NCBI GenBank assembly: GCA_040755835.1
Contig: JBFMAB010000010.1
Span: 16,719-80,718, forward strand
From: JADLDB01 sp040755835
GTDB lineage: Bacteria; Myxococcota; Myxococcia; Myxococcales; Myxococcaceae
Direction of reading: 5' to 3'
Length of the DNA stretch: 64,000 nt
Below are positions 44,574 through 54,541 of this stretch, piece by piece. The translations under genes and the position numbers were made by a program. Below the pieces are notes generated by a model. It made no database searches and was not told where the DNA came from. It saw only the letters and a program-made list of their open reading frames with translations. Each line of letters opens with the position of its first letter. Position 1 is the first letter of the stretch.

Positions 44574-47500
44574 TCAGGCCATCGCGGCGGCCTCGGCGCG
44601 CCCCTGGTCCCACCCCAGCGCAGCGCTCAACCGCCTGGCCTCCGCCGCCACCGCCTTCGCCTGCGCCGACGACGCATCATGCTTCTTCAGCGCCCGCGCC
44701 TGCTGCACCAGCACCCGCGCGCGGAACAACAGGTCGCCCGACCGTGCCGCCGCGGCCGCCGCCGCCTCGAACGCCCGGGCCGCCGCCTCGAACTGCCTGC
44801 CCGCCGCCAGGGTGGTTCCCAGGTTCGCCAGCACGCGCGCCTCGCCCGGCGCCCACGCGGTGACGCGCCAGCGCGCCAGCGACTGGTCCAGCAGCCGCCG
44901 CGCCGTCTCGAGATCGCGCCGCTGCAGCCGCACCGCCGCGAGCCGCGCCAGGAGCCGCGCGGTCAGGTCCACCTCCCCGTGCCAGCGCGCCAGCTCCCGC
45001 GCCTGCTCGGCCCACGACAACGCCGCCTCGAACGCGGCGGACGCCTGGTCCAGGTCCCCTTCCTGCTCCCGCGACTCCGCGCGCTCCGCCTCCACCAGCG
45101 CCAGCAGCGGCGTCCCCTTCGCCAGCTGCGCGGCGCGGTTGAGCGCCTCCGTCGCGCGGGCGCGCCGCGCCTCCGACCGATGCACGCGCGCCAGCGACAG
45201 CGCCAGCTCCGGCGACGGCGCGGACAACAGCTTCTCGAGCGCGGCGGCGTCGTCCACCAGCGCGCGGGCGGCGGCCGCGTCCTGCGCCGACAGCGCGGTG
45301 CCGGCCGCGCGCGCCAGCGTGTCCACGCGCGCGCGGGTGCTCTCGGGCGACTGCGGCAGCAGCGCCAGCGCCGCCGCCAGGCCCTTCATCGCCGTCACCG
45401 CGTCGCGCGGCACCCGCCGGGCCAGCGCGGCGTCGACGGCGTGCTTCCACAGCTGCGCGGCGCGGGCGCCGTCTCCCGCCTGCGTGAGGTGCCGCGCCAC
45501 CACCGCCGGGTCGACGCTGGCCGGGTCCGCGCGGCCCTGCTCGATGAGCGCGCCCGCCAGCCGCAGGTGCATCGCCGGGCGCTCGGGCGAGGCGGCGGCC
45601 AGCACCGCGCGCCGCGCCGAGAGGCTCGCGAAGCGCCAGCGCCGGTTGCCGGTCGGCCGCACGAAGCGGCTCGCCACCGCGAGCTGGAAGGCGGCCGGCG
45701 TCGCGCGCGGCCACGCCGTAGCGATGTGCGGGCCGTCAAACGTCTCGCCGCCGAGCGCCGCGGCCTCCAACACCCGCCGCGCATCCAGCGGCAGCGCCGC
45801 CAGCCGGGCTTCGAGGAGCCGCTCCGGCGACAGCTCCGGCACCGAGTCCTGCAGCTCGACGCTCTGCCCGGACACCACCAGCGAGCCGCGGTCGTCGAGC
45901 CACCACAGCCAGTCCAGCACCGCCCCCGGCAGCCCGCGGGCCTGCTCGGCCAGCACCGCCTGCAGCCGCGGGCCCGGCGCGGCGTCGAGGTACACCGACA
46001 CCAGCCGGTTCATCTCCGACGGCGTCAGCGCCGGGAGGTCGATGGCGGGCACCGCGGCGAAGCGGTCCGCGCTCGCCCCCGGCGCGCCGAGGCCGATGGT
46101 CAACTCCCGCGCCGCGGGCCGCGTCACCAGCTCGCGGAAGGCCTCGACGCTCTGCTCGTCCATCTCCTCGAGGCCGTCGAAGAGGAGCACCACCGGGCGT
46201 TCGGCCGATCCCGCCTTCACCACCGCGCGCAGCGCGTGCACCGCCTGACCCGCGGTGAGCGGTGACGGCAGCTGCGTCACGCCGGCCAGCGCGAGCGCGG
46301 CCTCCATCTCGTCCGGCGGCAGCTTCAGCGCGCCGAGGGCCGCGCGCAGCCGCGCCGCGCGGTGCTCGAGCGGCACGCCGGCGACCGCGCACACCACCGA
46401 GACGAGCGCGCCGAAGGGGTCGCCGCCGGGGCCTTCCGGCGAGTGGGCCACCACCGCCGCGAGGCTCTGCTTGCGCGCGCGCGTCGCGACCTCGTGCGCC
46501 AGCGTGCTGCGGCCCGCGCCCGCCTCGCCCCGCACCAGCACCGGCGCCACCACGCCCTGGGCGAAGCTGGCGAGGCGTCGCTCCAGCGCCTCCAGCACCG
46601 CGCCGCGGCCGATGATCTCGGACGCGGTGCGCTTGTTGCGCGTTCGCCCGCCGGTGACGAGCACCAGCTCGCTGGTCGCGGCCGCGAGGTCCACCGCGTC
46701 GGCGGCCTTCGTCGCGACGAGCTTCTCGCAGGCCAGGTCGCCGGCCTTGAAGCGCGCGATGAGCTGCCGCAGCCGCGCCTGCGCGCCGCCGCAGAGCGGG
46801 CTCTGGTCGGGGTCGAAGGTGGCGGCCACCGCGACGGCGCGGATCGACGCCTTCGCCGGCGGGGTCGCGCGCAGGCCCGCGTCGGCCACCGCGTCGCGCA
46901 TCGCCACCAGCGCCTTCAGCGCGCGGCCGGCGGGCACCAGCTCCGGCGCGGCGAAGCCGAGCAGCGCGCCGTCCTCGTCCGCCGTATCGAGGAAGGCTCC
47001 CGCGCGGCTGGCGGCGAACAGCGCGCGCCCGAGGCAGGCTTTCGCCAGCGGCGAGCCCGGGGGCGGCCCCAGCACCTCCACCAGGAGCGCGACCCCCGGC
47101 GTCGGCGTGGGCGGGAGCGCGTCGCGCACGTGCTGCAGCAGTCGCAGCACCTCGTCGTCCACGGCGCCCTTCAGCGCCTCGGCGCGGATGCCCGACGGCG
47201 AGCTTCCGGGCGACAGCGGCGGGCCGCCCACGGTGGCGAAGAAGTCGTCGGCGCTCGCGAGCCTCTCCGGTGGTGCGGCGGCGGGCAGCGGCGACGGCGC
47301 GACGGACGGCGGCGGCCAGTCGTCGGGCGACATGGGCGCGGCCGGGGCGCCGCCCTCGCTCCATTCGTCGGGCGGGGCCTCGCGCGCGAGCGACGGCGGC
47401 GGCGCCTCGGGGGCCTGGCCCGCCACGGCCGCCTTCAGCGCGTCGGCCAGCGCCTTCACGCTCTGGAAGCGCTTGTCCTTCTCCTTGGCGAGCGCCTTCA

Positions 47501-48680
47501 GCACCACCGCGCAGAGCGCCTGGTGCTTCGCGAGCTCCGGGCGCTTCGTCACCGGGTCCGCGGGCGCCGCCGTGAGGTGCTGGCTGATCACCTTGCGGAG
47601 GTCGTCGGCGACGAAGGGCGGTCGCCCGGTCAGCAGCTCGTAGCCGACGCAGCCGAGCGCGTAGATGTCGGTGCGCTCGTCGAGCTCGTCCGCCAGCGCC
47701 TGCTCGGGCGCCAGGTAGGCCGGCGTGCCCACCACGATGCCCATCTGCGTCAGCTTCTCGCTGCCCTTCGCCTCGCCGCGGTCCGCCAGGCGCGCGATGC
47801 CGAAGTCGAGGATTTTCGCCACCTCGGCCCCGTCGCGTTTCCTGCCGACGATGATGTTCGGCGGCTTCAAGTCGCGGTGAATGACGCCCAGCGCGTGTGC
47901 CTCGGCGAGGCCCTCGCACACCTGGAGCAGCAGCTGCGCCGCGTGCTCCGGGGCCAGCGGGCCCTTCTCGAGCAGCACGTCCAGCGTCGGGCCCTCGACG
48001 TACTCCATCGCGAGGTACGGTTGCCCGTCCTTCGTCTGGCCGAAGTCGAAGACGCGCACCACGTGGGCGCTCTCCAGCTGGCTGACCAGCTCGGCCTCGC
48101 GCTTGAAGCGCCCCCACATCTCCGGGTCCTGGGCCAGCACCCGCTTCATCAGCTTCAGCGCCACCGCGCGCTTGAGGTGCACGTGGTTGGCCCGGTACAC
48201 GTCGCCCATGCCGCCGGACGCGACGTGCGCCTCGATGGCGAAGCGCTCGTCCACCATCGTGCCGGGCTCGAGGAGCGGCGCCTCATCGTCCGCGCCGGGC
48301 TCCGGGCCGGTCGCCAGCTGCGCGGCGGCGGACAGCTTCCCCGTGCGCATGCGGAAGCGCGTGGTGGCGAACACCTCCACCGGGCCGTCGGCGGGGGCGT
48401 CCAGCTTCGCGTCCAACGTCCTCACCGCGGCGGCCGACGCCTCGTCGAGCTGCACCAGCACGCCGATGTTGCCGCGCTCGTCGAAGTCCGGAGAGAGGAC
48501 GACGCCGCTCACCTCGAGCCGCGCACCTTCGCCCACGGTGGCGTCGACGATGAGGACCTGCCCTTCGCGGAGCTCGTCGGGGTAGGGCACGAAGCAGCGC
48601 CCTTCGCCCCGCGCCACGAACGCGGCGCGGAACTCGTCTGCCGTGTTGAAGGCCAGCCCACAGCGAACCAGGTCCGACAT
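44574..48680 (-). CDS. PilZ-like / Ser-Thr protein kinase / AAA ATPase / TPR protein
   Basis: A 1368-residue signalling protein. Domains in order: an N-terminal PilZ-like domain (about 1-85), a Hanks-type kinase (about 115-385) with Gly loop ASGGMGDVY, VALKLMK, HRDLKPPN, DFG and TPAYLAPEQ, a Pro-rich linker, an adenylate-cyclase-like segment (about 510-660), a STAND/AAA ATPase (P-loop GEAGAGRST) and C-terminal TPR helices. This is the layout of myxobacterial kinase-ATPase-TPR regulators. The ATG at 48680 follows GGGGAGCGA; the frame is open further upstream. Input and targets are unknown. Confidence 0.88.
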   Translation of the reverse strand: MSDLVRCGLAFNTADEFRAAFVARGEGRCFVPYPDELREGQVLIVDATVGEGARLEVSGVVLSPDFDERGNIGVLVQLDEASAAAVRTLDAKLDAPADGPVEVFATTRFRMRTGKLSAAAQLATGPEPGADDEAPLLEPGTMVDERFAIEAHVASGGMGDVYRANHVHLKRAVALKLMKRVLAQDPEMWGRFKREAELVSQLESAHVVRVFDFGQTKDGQPYLAMEYVEGPTLDVLLEKGPLAPEHAAQLLLQVCEGLAEAHALGVIHRDLKPPNIIVGRKRDGAEVAKILDFGIARLADRGEAKGSEKLTQMGIVVGTPAYLAPEQALADELDERTDIYALGCVGYELLTGRPPFVADDLRKVISQHLTAAPADPVTKRPELAKHQALCAVVLKALAKEKDKRFQSVKALADALKAAVAGQAPEAPPPSLAREAPPDEWSEGGAPAAPMSPDDWPPPSVAPSPLPAAAPPERLASADDFFATVGGPPLSPGSSPSGIRAEALKGAVDDEVLRLLQHVRDALPPTPTPGVALLVEVLGPPPGSPLAKACLGRALFAASRAGAFLDTADEDGALLGFAAPELVPAGRALKALVAMRDAVADAGLRATPPAKASIRAVAVAATFDPDQSPLCGGAQARLRQLIARFKAGDLACEKLVATKAADAVDLAAATSELVLVTGGRTRNKRTASEIIGRGAVLEALERRLASFAQGVVAPVLVRGEAGAGRSTLAHEVATRARKQSLAAVVAHSPEGPGGDPFGALVSVVCAVAGVPLEHRAARLRAALGALKLPPDEMEAALALAGVTQLPSPLTAGQAVHALRAVVKAGSAERPVVLLFDGLEEMDEQSVEAFRELVTRPAARELTIGLGAPGASADRFAAVPAIDLPALTPSEMNRLVSVYLDAAPGPRLQAVLAEQARGLPGAVLDWLWWLDDRGSLVVSGQSVELQDSVPELSPERLLEARLAALPLDARRVLEAAALGGETFDGPHIATAWPRATPAAFQLAVASRFVRPTGNRRWRFASLSARRAVLAAASPERPAMHLRLAGALIEQGRADPASVDPAVVARHLTQAGDGARAAQLWKHAVDAALARRVPRDAVTAMKGLAAALALLPQSPESTRARVDTLARAAGTALSAQDAAAARALVDDAAALEKLLSAPSPELALSLARVHRSEARRARATEALNRAAQLAKGTPLLALVEAERAESREQEGDLDQASAAFEAALSWAEQARELARWHGEVDLTARLLARLAAVRLQRRDLETARRLLDQSLARWRVTAWAPGEARVLANLGTTLAAGRQFEAAARAFEAAAAAAARSGDLLFRARVLVQQARALKKHDASSAQAKAVAAEARRLSAALGWDQGRAEAAAMA

Positions 48681-48787
48681 TCGCTCCCCGTGAAGACGAG
48701 CAGTCTGGATCACCCGCGCGGCTCCGTCACGCGGCGTGAGCGGGCCCGGCGGGTTGACGGAAGGCCCCTGAGGCCGCGCGCGGCGGC

Positions 48788-48793
48788 TACAGT
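48788..48793 (+). promoter_or_regulatory. TANNNT -10-like hexamer before pyk
   Basis: TACAGT ends 8 nt before the ATG at 48802. No ribosome binding site is present in the gap, so the pyruvate kinase message is probably leaderless. Confidence 0.45.
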
Positions 48794-48801
48794 CGGCCGC
48801 C

Positions 48802-50196
48802 ATGCGCAAGGCACGAATCGTCTGCACGCTGGGCCCGTCGTCGTCGTCCCCCGAGGTGCTCGAGGCCATGGTCCGGGCGGGCATGGACGTGGCGCGGCTC
48901 AACTTCTCGCACGGCACCCACGAGGATCACGCGAAGCGGGTCGAGCTGCTGCGCGCCGCCGCGAAGAGGGCCGGCCGCGCCGTCGCCGTCCTCCAGGACG
49001 TGCAGGGCCCGAAGATTCGCCTCGGGCGTTTCGAGGGCGGCGCCGTCGAGGTGAAGCCGGGACAACGGCTCACGGTCACCACGCGCAAGGTGCTCGGCAC
49101 CGCCGAGGTGCTGCCCACGCCCATCACCTCGCTGCCGCGGGACGTGAAGCCGAAAGACCCGATCCTCCTCGACGACGGCCGCGTACGCCTCGAGGTGCTG
49201 AAGGTGAAGGGCCGCGACGTCACCTGCCGCGTGCTGGTGGGCGGCACGCTCAAGGACCACAAGGGCCTCAACCTGCCGGGCGCGCTGGTGTCGGTGCCCA
49301 CGCTGACCGCGAAGGACCGGGCCGACCTCGCGTTCGGCCAGGAGCTGGGCGTGGACTACGTCGCGCTGTCCTTCGTGCGCAGCCCGGCCGACGTGCTCGA
49401 GGCGCGCAAGCTGGTGCGCCGCCGCGGCACGCCGCTCATCGCGAAGATCGAGAAGCCGCAGGCGGTGGAGGCGCTCGACGAGATCGCCGCGGTGTCCGAC
49501 GGGGTGATGGTGGCGCGCGGCGACCTCGGCGTGGAGATGCCGCTCGAGAAGCTGCCCGGCATTCAGAAGGCCATGGTGCGCAAGGTGAACGTGATGGGCG
49601 GGCTCGTCATCGTCGCGACCGAGATGCTCGAGAGCATGGTGTCGAACGCCCGCCCCACGCGCGCCGAGGTGACCGACGTGGCGAACGCCATCTTCGACGG
49701 CGCCGATGCGGTGATGCTGTCCGGCGAGACGGCGTCGGGGCGGTACCCGGTGGAGGCCGTGCGCACGATGGCGCGCATCGTGGAGGAGGCGGAGTCGGTC
49801 GGCGTCGCGCGGCCCAGGGCCTTCGAGTGGACGCGCGACATCAGCACCGGGGTGGCCGTCGCCGCCGTCGAGGCCGCGGACCGGCTGGGCAGCGCGCTCA
49901 TCGTCGCGCACACCGAGTCGGGCCGCACCGCGCGCCTCGTCAGCGAGCTGCGCCCGAAGGCCACCGTGCTGGGCCTCACGCCCAACCCCGACGTGGTGCG
50001 GCGCATGGCGCTGTACTGGGGGGTGCAGCCGCACCTCGCGCCGCGCCTGTCGTCCACCGATGCGATGATCGCCTGGACCAAGCAGCTGGTGCGCAAGGAG
50101 CGCCTCGCGCCGAAGGGCAGCACCATCGTCCTGGTCGCCGGCCAGCCGCTCAACGAGGCCGGTCGCACGAACCTCATGACGGTGCGGAAGCTGTAG
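48802..50196 (+). CDS. pyk: Pyruvate kinase
   Basis: Converts phosphoenolpyruvate and ADP to pyruvate and ATP. The 464-residue protein has the N-terminal TLGPSSSS and RLNFSHGTHEDH, LQDVQGPKIR, the catalytic Lys in IAKIEKPQA, MVARGDLGVEMP, and the ATEMLESM and DGADAVMLSGETA segments. The C-terminal allosteric domain is complete. Length is normal for bacteria. Upstream lies the divergent giant kinase at 121 bp, downstream the EF-G paralogue. No other glycolytic gene is adjacent. Confidence 0.95.
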   Translation: MRKARIVCTLGPSSSSPEVLEAMVRAGMDVARLNFSHGTHEDHAKRVELLRAAAKRAGRAVAVLQDVQGPKIRLGRFEGGAVEVKPGQRLTVTTRKVLGTAEVLPTPITSLPRDVKPKDPILLDDGRVRLEVLKVKGRDVTCRVLVGGTLKDHKGLNLPGALVSVPTLTAKDRADLAFGQELGVDYVALSFVRSPADVLEARKLVRRRGTPLIAKIEKPQAVEALDEIAAVSDGVMVARGDLGVEMPLEKLPGIQKAMVRKVNVMGGLVIVATEMLESMVSNARPTRAEVTDVANAIFDGADAVMLSGETASGRYPVEAVRTMARIVEEAESVGVARPRAFEWTRDISTGVAVAAVEAADRLGSALIVAHTESGRTARLVSELRPKATVLGLTPNPDVVRRMALYWGVQPHLAPRLSSTDAMIAWTKQLVRKERLAPKGSTIVLVAGQPLNEAGRTNLMTVRKL

Positions 50197-50403
50197 CCCG
50201 CGGCTCGCCCGCCGGCGCCGGCGCACCGGATCTGAACGCCCCCGCTGGCGATGCGGCGCCCGTTGACGGCGCAGGGCTTTCGGGTCGACCCCCCGCGGCG
50301 CACGATTTGCGGCAGATCAATCCGGCCTCCCTCGGTGTTCGTGGCACATCGGTTGCTCGACGGTGGGCGCACACCTGACACGCAGCCTGACGAGGGAGTG
50401 GAC

Positions 50404-52455
50404 ATGAACAAGGCCACGAGTTTCCGCCCGGAGGACATCCGCAACGTCGTGCTCCTGGGGCACGGCGGCACGGGCAAGACCACGCTCGCGGAGGCGATCC
50501 TCCACCGGTGCGGCGCCATCTCGCGGATGGGCTCGGTCAGCGAAGGCAACACCACCGGCGACTTCGAGCCCGAGGCGAAGGAGCACCAGCACTCGACCAA
50601 CTCGGCGCTGCTGTTCGCGACGTACGAGCGGCGGGAAGTGAACATCATCGACACGCCGGGGCACCCGGAGTTCATCGGCTACGCGCTGTCGGCGCTGCCC
50701 GCGGTGGAGACGGCGATCATCGTGGTGAGCGCGACGACGGGCATCGAGTTCAACACGCGGCGGTTGTTCCACGCGGCGGGCGAAGCGGGCCTGGCGCGGA
50801 TGATCGTGGTGAACAAGATCGACGGCGTGTCGCCCGCGGTGCTGCGCGGCCGCGTCGACGAGCTGAAGGAGGCGTTCGGCAGCCATCTGCACTGCATGAA
50901 CCTGCCGACGCGCGGCGGGAAGGACGTCATCGACTGCTTCGACCAGGAGGCCGGCGCGGCGGACTTCCTCTCGGTGAAGGACGTGCACGCCGAGATGCTC
51001 GAGTCCACCATCGAGATCGACGACGCGAAGCTCGAGAGGTACCTCGGCGGCGAGAAGTTGGACCTCGGCGAGCTCCGGCAGACGTTCGTGAAGGCGATGG
51101 CCAAAGGCCACGTGGTGCCGATCGTCTTCACCAGCGCGCGCGAGGAGGTCGGCGTCGACGACCTGCTGCACATCCTCGTCGAGGAGGCGCCCAGCCCGGT
51201 CAACGGGCGCAAGCGCCGCATGCTGAAGGACGGCGAACTGGTCGAGGTGGCCTGCGACGCCGAGGCGCCCTTCATGGCGCACGTGTTCAAGGTGACCAAC
51301 GACCCCGGCGTGGGCCAGCTGGCGATGCTGCGCGTGCTCCAGGGCAAGCTGGACGGAGGGACGTCCTTCGTCTGCGGCACCGACAAGAAGGTGCGCAAGG
51401 CGGGTCACGTGTTGAAGGTGGAAGGCCGCGACCACCCGGAGTTCGACGCGGTGGCGTACGCGGGCGACCTCGTGGCCCTGGCGCGCGTCGAGGACCTTCA
51501 CGTCGACCAGGTGCTGCACGACCCGGCGCTCGAGGGTGACTGGCAGGCGGTGCCGGTGAAGTACCCGGCGCCCATGCTGTCGCTGGCGGTGGAGTCGAAG
51601 AACCGCGGTGACGACGTGAAGCTGGCGCAGTCGTTGTCGCGCCTCGCCGAGGAGGATCCGACGTTCAAGTTCCACCACGACACGGTGACGCACGAGCTGG
51701 TGCTGTCGGGCGTGGGCGACGTGCACCTCAGGATTCTCCTCGAGCGCCTGAAGAACCGCTTCAAGCTGGACGTGACGACCAAGGCGCCGACGGTGCCGTA
51801 CCGCGAGACCATCACCACCAGGGCCGAAGGCCACTACCGCCACAAGAAGCAGACGGGCGGCGCGGGGCAGTTCGCCGAGGTGTTCCTGCGCATCGAGCCG
51901 TTGCCGCGCGGCAGCGGCTTCGAGTTCAAGAGCGAGGTGTTCGGCGGCTCCATCCCCACCAACTTCATCCCCGCGGTGGAGAAGGGCGTGGTGGACGCGC
52001 TCGAGGCCGGCAACCTGGCGGGCTTCCCGGTCCACGACGTGCGCGTGGTGGTGTACGACGGCAAGCACCACCCGGTGGACTCCAAGGACATCGCGTTCCG
52101 CACCGCCGGCAAGATGGCGACGCGCGACGCCATCGCGAAGGCGCGGCCGGTGCTCCTGGAGCCGGTGGTCAACCTCGAGGTGTCGGTGCCCGAGCAGTAC
52201 ATGGGCGCCATCACCGGCGACCTGAAGCACGTGCGTGGCCGGGTGATGGGCATCGAGACCTTGCCGGGCGGCTACTCGATGGTGCGGGCCCAGGCGCCGC
52301 TGGCGGAGCTGGGCAACTACGGCGGGCAGCTGCGCGGCATCACGGGCGGCACGGGCAGCTACGTGATGGAGCTGTCGCACTACGAGCCGGTGCCGCCGAT
52401 GCAGCAGCAGAAGATCATCGAGGCCCGCCCGGCCCGGAAGGCCGAGGCGGAGTGA
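50404..52455 (+). CDS. Elongation factor G paralogue (EF-G2-like)
   Basis: A 683-residue translational GTPase. G1 reads GHGGTGKTT instead of AHIDAGKTT, G3 is DTPGHPEF and G4 NKID. The domain IV tip, HHPVDSKDIAF, and domain V are conserved. The altered G1 and the absence of ribosomal-protein genes around it mark it as a second EF-G rather than the str-operon fusA product. In other bacteria such paralogues act in recycling or have unclear roles. GAGGGAG lies 6 nt before the ATG. The frame is open upstream to 50251 but this start has the ribosome site. Confidence 0.9.
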   Translation: MNKATSFRPEDIRNVVLLGHGGTGKTTLAEAILHRCGAISRMGSVSEGNTTGDFEPEAKEHQHSTNSALLFATYERREVNIIDTPGHPEFIGYALSALPAVETAIIVVSATTGIEFNTRRLFHAAGEAGLARMIVVNKIDGVSPAVLRGRVDELKEAFGSHLHCMNLPTRGGKDVIDCFDQEAGAADFLSVKDVHAEMLESTIEIDDAKLERYLGGEKLDLGELRQTFVKAMAKGHVVPIVFTSAREEVGVDDLLHILVEEAPSPVNGRKRRMLKDGELVEVACDAEAPFMAHVFKVTNDPGVGQLAMLRVLQGKLDGGTSFVCGTDKKVRKAGHVLKVEGRDHPEFDAVAYAGDLVALARVEDLHVDQVLHDPALEGDWQAVPVKYPAPMLSLAVESKNRGDDVKLAQSLSRLAEEDPTFKFHHDTVTHELVLSGVGDVHLRILLERLKNRFKLDVTTKAPTVPYRETITTRAEGHYRHKKQTGGAGQFAEVFLRIEPLPRGSGFEFKSEVFGGSIPTNFIPAVEKGVVDALEAGNLAGFPVHDVRVVVYDGKHHPVDSKDIAFRTAGKMATRDAIAKARPVLLEPVVNLEVSVPEQYMGAITGDLKHVRGRVMGIETLPGGYSMVRAQAPLAELGNYGGQLRGITGGTGSYVMELSHYEPVPPMQQQKIIEARPARKAEAE

Positions 52456-52542
52456 GGCAGCGGACGGGGAGCTGGCGCAGGTCGGCTCCCCGTCGCGTTG
52501 CAAGGGACTTTCTGTCGTCTCTCGACACGAGGAGGAACGGAC

Positions 52543-52860
52543 ATGGAGGACACCACCAAACGACTCGCGAAGGTGCTGGGCGCCACGGGCGTGGAGAGCA
52601 TGGGCCACGACGTGCGCTTCTCCGTCGAGTCGAAGGACGGCACCAGGCTGAGGGTGAACATCGAGGGCCAGCAGCAGCGCCTGATGGCGGTGCTGACGGA
52701 CGCGAACGGCGTCACCCGCGCGGACCTCGACGTCGCGCCGGTGCAGAAGGTGACCGAGGACCCGGCGTTCCCCGGCCGCGTCACGCTGCACGTGGGCGCG
52801 CAGATGATTCACATCGACTCCCAGCCGACGCTGGCAGTGGAAATCATCAGCAAGGGGTAG
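52543..52860 (+). CDS. Small conserved-looking hypothetical protein
   Basis: A 105-residue soluble protein with a good ribosome site (GGAGGA) before the ATG and strong codon bias. It alternates beta strands and short turns (for example FSVESKDGTRLRVNIEGQ, then VTLHVGAQMIHIDS). No signal peptide or Cys. It follows the EF-G paralogue by 87 bp and may share its transcript. No family recognised. It is convergent with the two TAG-split genes. Confidence 0.7.
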   Translation: MEDTTKRLAKVLGATGVESMGHDVRFSVESKDGTRLRVNIEGQQQRLMAVLTDANGVTRADLDVAPVQKVTEDPAFPGRVTLHVGAQMIHIDSQPTLAVEIISKG

Positions 52861-53003
52861 CGGGGGCTGCGTTGGTGCGTGATGCGCCTCGCCGCGCGGG
52901 CGGCGGTGATGCTGGTGGGGCTGTCCTGCTCAATTCATCGCGCGGCGCCTGAAGCTCGGCGCGGCGCTGACGAAGGTCGCCGCTCGCACTCGCCTCCTCG
53001 AGT

Positions 53004-53729
53004 TCACTCGATGGGCTTGCCCGCCTTCGCGCGGGCCTCGAGCGCCGCGAAGTCCACTTGCTCGGCCCAGCGCATCAGCTCGTCGAGTCCGAGGCCCTCG
53101 GCCTCGGCAACCACCTTGTAGCGCCTGGCGATGACCCACTCGGCGTGGGCGAAGCGCCGCGCCGGCACCGCGTTCGTCTCGAACTCGGTCACCACGAAGC
53201 GCTCTCCGTCCTCAATCACGCGGCGGTGCACGCGCCCTCCGCGCAGCTCGCGCTCGCCGCCGGTTTCGGCGATCTCGGAGAGCAGTTTGTCGGCCTCCAG
53301 CGGGCCGAACTCCGCCGTCAGGTCGGAGATGGACAGGTTGTACGTCGGCTGGCCCCTCGCGCCGGCGCGGTAGACCGCCTTCGTGAACGCCCCGTTCATC
53401 ATGACGCTGGCGGCGGCGTCTCGCGGCAGGTCGACTGCGTAGCTGTCGATGGTGTCGCGCTGGTAGCCCTCGGGCGCTGGCGGCACCGCCACGGGCTGGG
53501 TGATGCTCAGGCCCTCGAGGCCGTAGCGCAGCTCTCGCGCACCGTCGGCCACACCTTCGACCTAGACGAGGTGCCCACCCTTATACGCCTCGCCGTTCTT
53601 GAACGGGATGATGGCGACGTCCTTGTCCAACTCATCGGGCGACGTGGCTGCCTTGTTCTGGGCGTTGGCCGGCAGCGCAGCCATGAACAGGACGCACATC
53701 CAGACGGCCGTCGTCGCTCGCGCCGTCAT
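53004..53729 (-). pseudogene. Secreted-protein gene split by an in-frame TAG at 53562-53564
   Basis: From the ATG at 53729 the frame encodes a signal peptide (TTAVWMCVLFMAALPANA) and 35 mature residues ending KGGHLV, then TAG, and continues in the same frame (VEGVADGARELRYGLEGLS and onward) for 185 further residues to 53004. No other stop or shift is needed. The second part alone has no signal peptide, so the TAG splits one 240-residue exported protein. The ATG overlaps the stop of the previous gene (TGATG), so both are coupled. Family unknown. Confidence 0.55.
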
Positions 53730-54205
53730 CAGGGCACCCGCTTGAGCTTGAGGAGACCGTCCTTCAGTCCGGCGACAAACTCTTTGTCGGGGCTCAAGAC
53801 GGTGAGGCGCGTGAGCACCGCGCCGCGCACGTAGGCCAGCGTGTAGGTCTTGAGCTCGGGTTTCGCCAACCACCGCGCGCCGTCGGGGTCACCGGGTACC
53901 GGCTCGGCACCCTTGAGCTCGGTGCGAAGGATGGCGTCGAAGCGCTTCGCCGCGGTGGCCGGTGGGGCCACCGTCTGGGTGACGTGCATGTATCCGTTGT
54001 TGCCGTCGCCGATTCCGCGGCACAGCGCGTGGTGCATGCCGTTGGCTTCTTCGATGGTGGGCGGCAGCTACTTCATGCGCATGCCGGTGGCCGCGTGAAG
54101 CTCGTCGGACGTGAACGGGCAGCCCACGAGGTCCTTCGGCGTTTTCGGCGGCGCAGCGGTCGCGACCGACACCACGAGTACAAACAACACACCCACGAGT
54201 CTCAT
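53729..54205 (-). pseudogene. Secreted-protein gene split by an in-frame TAG at 54068-54070
   Basis: The ATG at 54205 opens a signal peptide (MRLVGVLFVLVVSVATA) and a mature segment with KDLVGCPFTSDELHAATGM, then MRMK and TAG. The same frame then reads LPPTIEEANGMHHALCRG and on to a stop at 53729. The two Cys residues fall on either side of the TAG, as expected for one disulfide-bonded protein of about 158 codons. It is the upstream member of a coupled pair whose second gene also has one in-frame TAG. Family unknown. Confidence 0.55.
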
Positions 54206-54541
54206 GTCGGCCCGCTCCATTTCGGGTCCATGCCGGATGCTGGGTGACGAATCCTCGACAGAGTACGGAATTTCGAACTCACCCAATGTCGAACCCGACA
54301 AGATGGAGGTTCGACCGTATGCAGGTGGACGCAGGCCGTCAAGCACGGGGACGGGTCGCCGCCCGACTCCGCCCCCGCGCGGCGTGTCCACCGTGCACGC
54401 CTGACATCCCGCGGGGCCGGGGCGAGTCCTCAGGCAGAGCGGACTGCGCTGCGCGGGCTCGGGGCTCGCCCGGTGGTGCACCCTTGGTTATGGTGCGCGC
54501 GGCCGAGCCGGCCGGTCGGCCTTCCTCCCGTCGGAACCACC
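54206..54541. other. Divergent intergenic region
   Basis: The space between the TAG-split pair and the giant metalloprotease frame holds the promoters for both. TCGAAC occurs twice (54270s-54290s) and GTTCGA once in inverted sense (near 54308), which could be operator half-sites. TATGGT (54489-54494) is a -10 candidate for the protease gene, 47 nt before its ATG. No gene, tRNA or clear terminator is visible. Confidence 0.35.

Noticed and set aside
53562..54070. Amber reassignment (for example to pyrrolysine) in this organism.
   Set aside because: Several intact genes in the window end in TAG at family-appropriate positions, so TAG is a working stop codon; only local readthrough or decay fits.
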